Below, piece by piece: positions 14,106 through 20,971 of a stretch of 20,971 nucleotides of DNA (its first letter is position 1; each line of letters opens with the position of its first letter). The translations under genes and the position numbers were made by a program. The notes beneath the pieces were generated by a model. That model was not told the DNA's origin, searched no databases, and was given only the letters and a program-made list of their open reading frames with translations. Origin of the DNA: UMGS973 sp964507795 (GTDB lineage: Bacteria > Bacillota > Clostridia > Peptostreptococcales > Anaerovoracaceae); assembly GCA_964507795.1 (NCBI GenBank), contig CAZDQV010000030.1, positions 1-20,971 on the forward strand, read 5' to 3'.

Positions 14106-15104
14106 TTACCTCTGTTCAAGTGATTTGAGAATAGTTGTGTCAACATAACCCTCATCCGGTTCTGTCGCAACAAACCCCTGCTCAATACCAATCCGGGCAA
14201 ATTCATCGAGCGCATCTTCTGCTATATCGGAAGTTATGTTGAGTCTTGAAAAAGCACTGTCTATAACAGATGCTTCATACGTCTTGCCCGTAGCTTCTTC
14301 TATCTGTCCGCAGACTATATCCACAGCATCCTTACCCTGTGTATTTATATATTCTGTAGCATCAAGATGTGCCTGCAAAAATGCTTCTACAACATCAGGA
14401 TTTGCCTCGAGGAACTCCTTTCGCACTACTACGACTGCTGTAGGATAATCACCACCTGCCATAATTTCATCATAGTCAAGCACCACCTCAGCACCGCATT
14501 TATCCTCAAGTATGCTGCCCCACGGCTCAGGTACTATTGCAGCGCTTATGCTGCCATTGTCAAACATAGTCTGCACATCCGCATTCTCAACTTCAACTAT
14601 ATCAACTGTTCCTCCTTCAGAAACCGGCTTGAGACCGTTTTCTGCCAGTAAATCAAGCAGCGACAGATGCTGAGTATTGCCAAGCTGCGGTACTGAAACT
14701 TTTTTGCCGTCAAGGTCTGCAACCGATTCAATATCTGAGTCTGCACTTTTTAAAAGTACTGCTCCGGCATCACATGCATTTGCAATTATAACGACGTCTC
14801 CATCAGATTTGACATTTGCATTTATTGCAGGGACAGGTCCTATATACCCTATATCAATCTCACCTGCAAACAGTGCCTCCACTTCCGCAGGGCCGGCATT
14901 GAACGCAGTCCAGTTCACGCTGAATTCATCTCCAAGTGCTTTTTCGAGTGTTTGCTGGTCTTTCATATACAGTGCCTGCGCATGAGTTATATTCGGAAAG
15001 TATGCAATCCTCACTTCATTTGAGGCTGCCTCGCCGCCTCCACAGGAGCAAAGTACACCTGAAGTAATTGCAATGCACAAGACAAGTGCAATAAGTTTTT
15101 TCAT
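14106..15104 (-). CDS. Substrate-binding lipoprotein, SsuA/NMT1-like (sulfonate/taurine/nitrate family)
   Basis: A 332-aa lipoprotein of the SsuA/TauA/NrtA family. Seen: a signal peptide ending VLCSC with the lipid-modified cysteine, then the family motifs VRIAYFPNITHAQALYMK, FNAGPAEVEALFAGEIDIGY, IGPVPAINANVKS, KVSVPQLGNTQH, a VPEPWGS hinge and YPTAVVVVRKEFLEANPDVV. These fit the aliphatic-sulfonate branch best, but members beside cysDN genes may carry sulfate or others, so the ligand is left open. The start at 15104 is preferred because GGAGG stands eight bases before it; ATG at 15110 is too close to that site. It lies 16 bases after cysNC and four before the ATPase. Confidence 0.9.
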   Translation of the reverse strand: MKKLIALVLCIAITSGVLCSCGGGEAASNEVRIAYFPNITHAQALYMKDQQTLEKALGDEFSVNWTAFNAGPAEVEALFAGEIDIGYIGPVPAINANVKSDGDVVIIANACDAGAVLLKSADSDIESVADLDGKKVSVPQLGNTQHLSLLDLLAENGLKPVSEGGTVDIVEVENADVQTMFDNGSISAAIVPEPWGSILEDKCGAEVVLDYDEIMAGGDYPTAVVVVRKEFLEANPDVVEAFLQAHLDATEYINTQGKDAVDIVCGQIEEATGKTYEASVIDSAFSRLNITSDIAEDALDEFARIGIEQGFVATEPDEGYVDTTILKSLEQR

Positions 15105-15120
15105 TTTCATTTCCTCCTTG

Positions 15121-16944
15121 TTACAGATATTTTTTTATCTGAGCCATAACAGCATCCACTGCCTCGTCCACAGACAGGTTTTCGGTATCCACAGTCACAT
15201 CCGGTGATACCGGAATTTCATATTTGCTTGATATTCCTGTAAAATTAGGTATTTCTCCTGCTCTGGCCTTTTGATACAAACCTTTTACATCTCTTCTTTC
15301 ACATTCCTCAAGAGATGTACTTATATATACCTCTACAAAGCATCCCCCGATTATATCTGCCGCATTTTTGCGATCTGCCTCATATGGTGATATAAATGAA
15401 GTAAGGACTATAAGGCCGGCATCATTCATAAGTTTTGAAACTTCTGCAATGCGTCTGATGTTTTCTACTCTGTCGGTTTCGGTAAATCCCAAGTCTCTAT
15501 TAAGACCCATACGTATATTGTCGCCGTCAAGCAGCATTGTATGTTTTCCTATTGCAGCAAGGCGTTTTTCAACCTCGTTGGCAACAGTTGATTTGCCTGA
15601 GCCCGAAAGTCCTGTAAACCACAGTGTGAACGGTTTCTGTCCGAGACTTGCAGCTCTTGTTTCCCTTGTTATATCCATGTTGTGCCATGTCAGGTTATCT
15701 GCTCTTCTGAGAGTATGTCTTACAACTCCGCATGCAGATGTCATATGTGTCACAACATCTATGAGAATGAAACTGCCCATTGCTCTGTTCTGCTCAAATG
15801 GAGTGAGTACAATTTTGTCTGATACTGATATGTCACAGCTTGCAATCTCATTTTTGGCAAGAGTATCTGCCTCTACATGGAGCCCGCTGTTCACATCCAC
15901 TTTGTATTTGATGTTCATTACTGAAGCAGGAAGCGTTCTGGTTCCAATCTTCAACAGATAGTTTCTGCCTGCCACAAGCCTGTCTTCATCCATCCACAGT
16001 ATATCTGCCGTAAACAGATTGCTTATCTGCAATGCATTTGATGAAGACAAAACGCAGCCTCTTGAAACATCTATCTCCTTGTCAAGCTGCAACGATACAG
16101 GCTGACCTTTTACAGCCTCATCTGCGTCTTTTCCTGCAGCAATTATTCTTTTAACCTTGGCTTTTTCACCGCTTGGCAAAGAGAGCACTTCATCTCCTGA
16201 TGTAACTTTGCCCGCCTCTATCTGCCCCTGAAATCCTCTGAACGTATGGTCAGGCCTTGATACTCTCTGCACAGGCATGACAAAAGCATCTTCTGCATCC
16301 TTTGTTGTAACATCTACATTTTCGAGATATTCAAGCAAAGGTGCATCTGTATACCATTGCATATTCTCCGATTTCTCTGTTATATTGTCGCCGATTGTTG
16401 CAGATACTGGTATAATCTGCAGGCTGTCATATGAAAACTCAGCAAAAAATTCACTTATCGCTGATGTGATTTTGTCAAATCCGTCTTTGCTGTAATCTAT
16501 AAGGTCCATTTTGTTTACAGCAATCACGAAATGTCGTATGCCCGTCAGTGAGCATATCCTTGCATGCCTTCTTGTCTGCACCAAAACACCCTGCGAGGCA
16601 TCAACAAGTATTACTGCAAGGTCTGCAAAAGATGCCCCTACGGCCATATTCCGTGTATATTCTTCGTGTCCCGGAGTATCTGCAACTATGAAGCTTCTTT
16701 TTTCGGTTGTAAAATATCTGTATGCCACATCTATTGTGATACCCTGCTCGCGCTCTGCCATAAGTCCGTCAAGCAACAGGGAATAATCTATGCCACCTCC
16801 TGCACTTCCGACTTTGCTGTCAAGCTCAAGAGCCCTTTCCTGATCTGTGAATATAAGCTTGGCATCGTATAGCATATGGCCTATAAGGGTGGATTTGCCG
16901 TCATCTACACTGCCGCAGGTTATGAATTTGAGTAAATCTGCCAT
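15121..16944 (-). CDS. cysNC: CysN-CysC fusion: sulfate adenylyltransferase subunit 1 / APS kinase
   Basis: A bifunctional 607-aa enzyme (NodQ type). The N-terminal GTPase part, CysN, drives sulfate activation to APS by CysD; the C-terminal CysC kinase phosphorylates APS to PAPS. Seen: GSVDDGKST at residues 11-19 (G1), a GITIDVAYR switch, DTPGHEEY (G3), NKMDL (G4), elongation-factor-like beta-barrel domains, then from about residue 435 FTLWFTGLSGSGKST (kinase P-loop), DGDNIRMGLNRDLGF, ISPYEADRK and a FTGISSKYEIP lid, all intact. Its start overlaps the cysD stop by one base (TAATG). Both activities appear functional, so the operon should yield PAPS and not just APS. Confidence 0.95.
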   Translation of the reverse strand: MADLLKFITCGSVDDGKSTLIGHMLYDAKLIFTDQERALELDSKVGSAGGGIDYSLLLDGLMAEREQGITIDVAYRYFTTEKRSFIVADTPGHEEYTRNMAVGASFADLAVILVDASQGVLVQTRRHARICSLTGIRHFVIAVNKMDLIDYSKDGFDKITSAISEFFAEFSYDSLQIIPVSATIGDNITEKSENMQWYTDAPLLEYLENVDVTTKDAEDAFVMPVQRVSRPDHTFRGFQGQIEAGKVTSGDEVLSLPSGEKAKVKRIIAAGKDADEAVKGQPVSLQLDKEIDVSRGCVLSSSNALQISNLFTADILWMDEDRLVAGRNYLLKIGTRTLPASVMNIKYKVDVNSGLHVEADTLAKNEIASCDISVSDKIVLTPFEQNRAMGSFILIDVVTHMTSACGVVRHTLRRADNLTWHNMDITRETRAASLGQKPFTLWFTGLSGSGKSTVANEVEKRLAAIGKHTMLLDGDNIRMGLNRDLGFTETDRVENIRRIAEVSKLMNDAGLIVLTSFISPYEADRKNAADIIGGCFVEVYISTSLEECERRDVKGLYQKARAGEIPNFTGISSKYEIPVSPDVTVDTENLSVDEAVDAVMAQIKKYL

Positions 16945-17849
16945 TAGAAATATCCCTCCCTTTTACGCCTTTCCATGCTGCCTGCCGCCTCATGGTCTAT
17001 GACTCTGCTGGTTCTCTCTGAATTTACTGCCCCCAAAGTCTCCTCGATTATTTTATCAAGTGTATCAGCGTCTGATTCACATCCGCCTGTCAGCGGATAG
17101 CAGCCTAATGTTCTGAAACGAACCTTTTTTGTTACTATTTTATCATCAGATTCGAGATATTTCCTGATGCGGTCATCATCTATCATGATAATATTTCCGT
17201 CTTTTTCGACTACCGGTCTTTCTTTTGCAAAATAAAGAGGCACTATATCTATATTTTCTCTTTTGATGTATTGCCATATGTCTTTTTCTGTCCAGTTTGA
17301 AAGAGGAAACACTCTGATGCTTTCGCCTTTGTTGATACTTGTATTAAACAGTTTCCACATTTCCGGCCGCTGGTTCTTGGGGTCCCATGCATGAGCGCTG
17401 TTTCTAAAGGAAAAAATTCTTTCCTTAGCCCGGGATTTTTCTTCATCACGTCTGCCACCTCCAAATGCGGCAGTAAACCCATACTTGTCAAGTGCATCTT
17501 TCAATGCCTGCGTCTTCATGATATCCGTGTATGCCGCACCGTGTTCAAACGGATTGATGCCTCTTGCAATGCCATCCTCATTGCGATACACAATCATTTC
17601 AATGCCAAGTTCCTTTGCCTTGCGATCACGAAACTGTGTCATCTCTCTGAATTTCCATGTAGTGTCAATATGCATGAAAGGGAATGGCGGTTTTTCGGGA
17701 TAAAAGGCCTTCATTGCAATATGAAGCATTACTGAGCTGTCTTTACCTATTGAATAAAGCATTACCGGTTTTTCACATTCGGCTGCAACCTCTCTCATGA
17801 TATATATTGCCTCTGCTTCGAGTTTATCAAGATGTGTTAATTGTGACAT
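16944..17849 (-). CDS. cysD: CysD, sulfate adenylyltransferase subunit 2
   Basis: The ATP-pyrophosphatase-type subunit (301 aa) that forms APS from ATP and sulfate, working with CysN. Seen: PP-loop YSIGKDSSVMLH with SIGKDSS at residues 33-39, HIDTTWKFREM, the FGGGRRDEEKSRAKERIFSF segment, PLSNWTEKDIWQYI, VPLYFAKERPVV and LGCYPLTG, all conserved. The length is normal. It begins two bases after the sulfotransferase stop and overlaps cysNC, so the three genes are translated as one unit. No cysH or sulfite reductase gene follows in this window. Confidence 0.96.
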   Translation of the reverse strand: MSQLTHLDKLEAEAIYIMREVAAECEKPVMLYSIGKDSSVMLHIAMKAFYPEKPPFPFMHIDTTWKFREMTQFRDRKAKELGIEMIVYRNEDGIARGINPFEHGAAYTDIMKTQALKDALDKYGFTAAFGGGRRDEEKSRAKERIFSFRNSAHAWDPKNQRPEMWKLFNTSINKGESIRVFPLSNWTEKDIWQYIKRENIDIVPLYFAKERPVVEKDGNIIMIDDDRIRKYLESDDKIVTKKVRFRTLGCYPLTGGCESDADTLDKIIEETLGAVNSERTSRVIDHEAAGSMERRKREGYF

Positions 17850-17851
17850 TG

Positions 17852-18973
17852 TTATTCCTCTATTTCATATCCAAAGTAATCAAAATAAAATTCAAGTTCA
17901 CTGTTTATCTTCTGCTTAAGAGAATCACTTAAAACCAGCTTGTTTGGCTTGTAATCCTTCTGAGTGCTCTGATAGCTTTCAAAATACGGTCTGGCTTTGT
18001 CAAAACCGTCAAGATGAAGTGTTTCATATATGTATCGCATGTTTTCAATCGGAGCTTTGACAAAGCTTTCATGGGTTATCTTCACAAGATCGCCCTCAGG
18101 AATATTCTCGATATCCTTAAGCATTTTTGTGTTCATTTTTTTGAACACTTCTATCGCCGCATTTTCGATAAAATCATTGTCTACCATTCCCTCAAGACTC
18201 ATAATTTCCATCATAGATGTCAGAGCCTTGATTACCGAAGGCACAATTTTGTATGGATTTCTGCTTATCAATATGAATTTGCTTCCCGGATATTTCTCAG
18301 TCAGCTTGTCAACATTGCAGGAATTGTCCGGGCTTTTTAATATGAGCTGTCTGCCATGTTTGATAAGTGTTGTTTTTTTGAGCAGAAAATCATATTTGCG
18401 TTCCCATTCTCTTTGCCATTTGTCGCTCATTTCATCTGTATACAGGGTCGAAAGATATTCTCTATAGTTTTTGGGGAATACCATCATATGATTGAATGAA
18501 TGAGTTGTATATGTGGAAAGTGCATACAGATCCTCCATGGGAAGATCAAGTCTGTACTCCATATTATCCATGGGTCTTGCATCAACCAGGATTTTTTTCT
18601 GTGCATATTTCAAAAGCCAACCCAGCAATATGCTGTTGTTGAATGTAACTGTGCTCACAGGATCGAGCCATCCAAACTGAGGGTCTCTCGACATTGTATA
18701 CTGGACATTTGTTGTTCCGGATCTCCATATCCCGATTATATGTACCGGCGGAGTTTTCACCTTTGTCAGTTTTACCGGTATATACATTATGAGAAGCTCC
18801 AGTAATGCAAATGGGAAAAGAATCAGGCTCATAATGGTTATATATATGACCTGGGGGATTTTTCCCGGTGATATGCCTTTGATGTTCTTAAACAGCAGTC
18901 TCAGCCATATGTCAAATCTGGCGGCTGAAAGATAATGTGCTGAATTGATTAACGGTTTTTTGTTTTTTGTCAT
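17852..18973 (-). CDS. PAPS-dependent sulfotransferase, membrane-associated
   Basis: A 373-aa protein of the PAPS sulfotransferase superfamily (Sulfotransfer_3-like). It should move a sulfo group from PAPS to a hydroxyl or amine acceptor. Seen: a hydrophobic segment at about residues 42-67 that could anchor it, then the 5'-phosphosulfate loop IIGIWRSGTTN (80-89) with R84, S85, G86, T87, T88, a central LILKSPDNSCNVDKL and the 3'-phosphate-binding strand KFILISRNPYKIVPSV (232 on) with R238. The start at 18973 follows AAAGGAG; the open frame extends into the promoter. It heads the operon in front of cysD and cysNC, which supply PAPS. The acceptor is unknown; the membrane segment hints at a lipid, sterol-like or other hydrophobic substrate. 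Confidence 0.88.
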   Translation of the reverse strand: MTKNKKPLINSAHYLSAARFDIWLRLLFKNIKGISPGKIPQVIYITIMSLILFPFALLELLIMYIPVKLTKVKTPPVHIIGIWRSGTTNVQYTMSRDPQFGWLDPVSTVTFNNSILLGWLLKYAQKKILVDARPMDNMEYRLDLPMEDLYALSTYTTHSFNHMMVFPKNYREYLSTLYTDEMSDKWQREWERKYDFLLKKTTLIKHGRQLILKSPDNSCNVDKLTEKYPGSKFILISRNPYKIVPSVIKALTSMMEIMSLEGMVDNDFIENAAIEVFKKMNTKMLKDIENIPEGDLVKITHESFVKAPIENMRYIYETLHLDGFDKARPYFESYQSTQKDYKPNKLVLSDSLKQKINSELEFYFDYFGYEIEE

Positions 18974-19004
18974 ATGTACTCCTTTTGCTAAAAATCCAAA
19001 CTGT

Positions 19005-19036
19005 ATTATACTGCCTGAAAATAAACTGAAAATAAA
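19005..19036 (-). promoter_or_regulatory. Predicted promoter of the sulfotransferase operon with tandem 11-bp repeats
   Basis: A perfect TATAAT on the minus strand (19010-19005) lies about 31 bases before the sulfotransferase ATG. The best -35 is TTTTCA, 16 bases further upstream and only 4 of 6 consensus bases. Two exact head-to-tail copies of CTGAAAATAAA (plus-strand spelling, 19015-19025 and 19026-19036) cover the spacer and the -35. A weak -35 overlaid by repeats suggests activator dependence. Confidence 0.5.
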
Positions 19037-19078
19037 CTGGAAGAAAAAAGGCTCTTCGGTTTTCACCACTTTTATTCA

Positions 19079-19099
19079 AAATATCAATCGTTGATATTT
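19079..19099. promoter_or_regulatory. 9-bp-arm inverted repeat upstream of the sulfotransferase operon
   Basis: AAATATCAA-TCG-TTGATATTT is a perfect inverted repeat with a 3-base centre. A second, overlapping repeat on the minus strand is CGTTG-AAATAT-CAACG. The location about 70-90 bases before the -10 box and the symmetry suit a dimeric activator, for example of the LysR type that often governs sulfur genes. This regulator identity is inference. Confidence 0.45.
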
Positions 19100-19117
19100 C
19101 AACGTTTGTCAAGGCAA

Positions 19118-19159
19118 ACCGGAATGATTTGAGGCATTTCACCGGAATGATTTGAGGCA
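19118..19159. repeat. Two direct copies of a 19-bp repeat, 23-bp period
   Basis: ACCGGAATGATTTGAGGCA occurs exactly at 19118-19136 and 19141-19159. The 23-bp period is close to two helical turns, placing both copies on the same DNA face. They lie between the terminator of the C45 gene and the palindrome, upstream of the sulfotransferase promoter. This could be a tandem binding site or a recent small duplication. Confidence 0.7.
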
Positions 19160-19193
19160 AAACAAAGTCCTGCCCAGTTTTCCCAAGCAGGAC
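19158..19193 (-). terminator. Rho-independent terminator of the C45 lipoprotein gene
   Basis: On the minus strand GTCCTGC (19193-19187) pairs perfectly with GCAGGAC (19173-19167), followed by TTTGTTTTG. It lies about 45 bases after the stop of the C45 gene, separating it from the sulfotransferase operon. Confidence 0.75.
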
Positions 19194-19237
19194 AACAATC
19201 TTATTAAATTGGTTTTCGCTTTCCCAACGTCAATCTA

Positions 19238-20887
19238 CTAATAATCCCGTCCGTCTCTCAAGACTTTTTCCGGATTATCCTGTGCAGCCTGAGCATAACA
19301 CTGGGCTTTGCAATAGTTGGTAATCGCTTTGCTGTAATATTTGCGCTTGTCAGCTTTGGTTTCTGCAAGTTTGCCTTTGTATACAGAATTGTTACCTTTT
19401 ATGACATATTCCTTGGCTTTGTCGAGGTTTTTAAGCCTGCTACTGTCCTCTTTACCCGAAGTATCGATATCCCTTGCTGCAAGGAAGTTTTGCATGGTTG
19501 CGTATCTCTTGGCCTCACTTGCAGTAACGGTATAATCCTCGTCAAGCACTATATTCATATATGTGCCAAGTGCCCCCGGATTTGTAGAAACCAGTGTATC
19601 CGAACAGCCTGTCATTATATACAGAGTCATATCTTCGGGCACTGCAATGCCTCTTGATACTGCCTTTAAAGAAGGTTCTCTGTTCTCAGGTGACCAGTAT
19701 CCCTGATAATGATCAAGATCCCAAGTGCTTTTATTCCATCCTGTTTTTAACTCACTGGAATCAAAACCCGGAGCCCATCCTAGTTCTTTCCAATTCTCAG
19801 GAATGTAAAAGTCGTTACAGCCTAAAGCTTTTGCAAATGTGTCTTCAGTTGCCTTGCCATCAGCTTCTACGATACATCTTTCTTCTGTCCAGTATCTTGG
19901 TCTGCAGTCATCCCAGAATTCATCACTATCGGCAGGTATCATAGATTCTTTCATGGTTTCAATCATATAATCATTTGTTGCAACAGTATAATCATTCTCT
20001 CCAAAATCGCCTGCCTGCCGTATTTCACTCTTTGACGCAGTATGTTCGATTACATATGAGCCGTTCTCATCAATAACATGAAAATTGTCTCCGGTTCCTG
20101 GACAGTATCCATCATTTATGTACATATCCTTTGCTTCCTCTGCTGTTGCGCATTTAGCTGCAAGGAAAGTCATAGGCGATCTTACAGGAAGTCCGTAATC
20201 AGTGTCATCTTCAAGTTCATGCTGTCCACTTGAACCAACGAAGCAGACTCCTGCATCATTCATGACTACAGTAGAAAAGAACCCGCCATTTGTAACAAAA
20301 GCATGTTCACCTTCCGGATAACAAATCAGGGCAGGACCATAAAAGCAGGTTTCTCCACCTATGCTGGCAACGCCTACATCAATATCCATATTTGCACCGG
20401 CAATAACCTTGCCCCCTTTTGTTGCATCTCCCCACGCTGCCATACTACTGCAAAAGCTGTCTCCATCCATACGTGAAAAACCTGCAACTACATAGTCAAA
20501 ATTTACTCCTGAACCTTCTGATATTCCCCGTAGAAGCTCCGTAACTTCAGGGGCATATTTATCATAGTAGTCAAGCTGTTTTTTAATTCCTTTTTCAATT
20601 TCTTCATATGAATGTTCCTCCAAGATAGAACCGATTTCAGCAGCAATGGTCATTTTAACAAGATCAGGATAAGCTTCACCATATTGTTTTCCCATATCAT
20701 TCCAGCTGCCTTCAAGTATTAAAGCATCTCTAACAGGATCAGGGAGTTTATCCTCATCATAATCAAGCTCTGCAAGAATATTATCCCATGAACTGCTTCC
20801 TGATGATTTTTCTCCGCAACCTGAAAGTATGCACATAGTTGTTATCATTGCAAAAACAAGTCCTACAACAAAAATTCTTTTTTTCAT
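19238..20887 (-). CDS. C45-family Ntn hydrolase/acyltransferase-like lipoprotein
   Basis: A 549-aa secreted lipoprotein of the C45 acyltransferase/hydrolase group, relatives of isopenicillin N acyltransferase that cleave or transfer amide-linked acyl groups. Seen: a signal peptide with lipobox CILSGC (Cys24), the N-terminal motif LEGSWNDMGKQYGEAYPDL, helices of the pro-region, and the core motif SFCSSMAAWGDAT with candidate nucleophile Cys146, then GGKVIAGANMDID. NDAGVCFVGSSGQHE, the C-terminal half and the NPGALGTYMNIV segment are less conserved. In this family autocleavage frees the catalytic cysteine; here Phe145 stands before it, where Gly is more usual. The start at 20887 has AGGAGG and gives a normal signal peptide. 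The gene has its own promoter and terminator, so a link to the sulfotransferase operon is only positional. Substrate unknown. Confidence 0.8.
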   Translation of the reverse strand: MKKRIFVVGLVFAMITTMCILSGCGEKSSGSSSWDNILAELDYDEDKLPDPVRDALILEGSWNDMGKQYGEAYPDLVKMTIAAEIGSILEEHSYEEIEKGIKKQLDYYDKYAPEVTELLRGISEGSGVNFDYVVAGFSRMDGDSFCSSMAAWGDATKGGKVIAGANMDIDVGVASIGGETCFYGPALICYPEGEHAFVTNGGFFSTVVMNDAGVCFVGSSGQHELEDDTDYGLPVRSPMTFLAAKCATAEEAKDMYINDGYCPGTGDNFHVIDENGSYVIEHTASKSEIRQAGDFGENDYTVATNDYMIETMKESMIPADSDEFWDDCRPRYWTEERCIVEADGKATEDTFAKALGCNDFYIPENWKELGWAPGFDSSELKTGWNKSTWDLDHYQGYWSPENREPSLKAVSRGIAVPEDMTLYIMTGCSDTLVSTNPGALGTYMNIVLDEDYTVTASEAKRYATMQNFLAARDIDTSGKEDSSRLKNLDKAKEYVIKGNNSVYKGKLAETKADKRKYYSKAITNYCKAQCYAQAAQDNPEKVLRDGRDY

Positions 20888-20922
20888 AACCTTCGTCCTC
20901 CTTTTTCCGTTATTCAAAAAAT

Positions 20923-20951
20923 TCTATATCTTTTAGATACTATAATCTCAA
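20923..20951 (-). promoter_or_regulatory. Predicted sigma-A promoter of the C45 lipoprotein gene
   Basis: On the minus strand TTGAGA (20951-20946), a 17-base spacer and TATAGA (20928-20923), about 36 bases before the ATG. A small inverted repeat TATCT-ttt-AGATA lies within the spacer/-10 region and could be an operator. Confidence 0.6.
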
Positions 20952-20971
20952 AAAAAAAGCATCACCCATTT
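20950..20971 (-). terminator. Possible 3' half of an upstream gene's terminator
   Basis: On the minus strand GGGTGATGC is followed by nine T residues. This looks like the descending arm and T-run of an intrinsic terminator whose other arm lies beyond the window edge. Only the half is visible. Confidence 0.35.

Noticed and set aside
15121..17849. Assimilatory sulfate reduction as the role of cysD/cysNC
   Set aside because: Not excluded genome-wide, but no reductase genes are in the operon, and a sulfotransferase stands first, so PAPS use for sulfonation is the better-supported reading here.
19118..19159. CRISPR-like array from the 19-bp repeats
   Set aside because: There are only two copies with a 4-base gap, no spacer-length sequence and no cas genes.
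18974..19237. Riboswitch or T-box before the sulfotransferase operon
   Set aside because: The predicted -10 box is only about 31 bases from the ATG, leaving no room for an aptamer; the repeats lie upstream of the promoter and are better seen as protein sites.

Overview
The window reads as a chromosomal segment of an anaerobic Firmicute of class Clostridia, perhaps Lachnospiraceae or a related Eubacteriales family. The pointers are the gene types (complete hyp set, class B sortase, PepV-like dipeptidase, Clostridia-type Rpn/PD-(D/E)XK proteins, Gram-positive lipoproteins), strong AGGAGG ribosome sites, AT-rich spacers and many ATA codons. Taxonomy is inference; no rRNA or tRNA gene is visible. 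Every convincing gene lies on the minus strand, so transcription runs from high to low coordinates.

In transcription order: (1) 20951-19158, a secreted C45-type Ntn-hydrolase/acyltransferase lipoprotein with its own promoter and terminator. (2) 19160-12568, a repeat-rich control region followed by a tight six-gene operon: PAPS-dependent sulfotransferase, cysD, fused cysN-cysC, and an SsuA/B/C-like ABC importer. (3) 12540-10915, an orphan branched-chain-amino-acid-type binding lipoprotein and a NifU-like Fe-S protein, with a promoter in front and a clear terminator behind. (4) 10828-9455, a wrecked Rpn-family gene interrupted by two unrelated segments, followed by a decayed partial copy of its 3' end. 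(5) 9379-6456, PepV-like dipeptidase, dapB-like reductase and class B sortase. (6) 6435-321, a complete [NiFe]-hydrogenase maturation operon in the order hypA-hypB-hypF-ybaK-hypC-hypD-hypE, with start/stop overlaps throughout and a ybaK-type tRNA-editing gene embedded in it. (7) 297-1, a small unknown gene and, at the window edge, a -35 box flanked by a perfect 14-bp inverted repeat, probably the control region of the next gene.

The most interesting unit is the sulfotransferase operon. CysD and CysNC turn sulfate and ATP into APS and then PAPS. No PAPS/APS reductase or sulfite reductase follows; instead the first gene encodes a PAPS-binding sulfotransferase with a hydrophobic N-terminal segment. 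The simplest reading is that the operon makes PAPS to sulfonate a small or lipophilic molecule rather than to feed cysteine synthesis, with the ABC importer supplying sulfate, a sulfonate or the acceptor. This resembles in logic the sulfate-activation/sulfotransferase clusters known for steroid sulfonation in gut Bacteroides, but with different gene content. The second point of interest is a 190-bp, multi-hairpin, RNA-like segment inside the broken Rpn gene, possibly the remains of an IS200/IS605-type element or its guide RNA.
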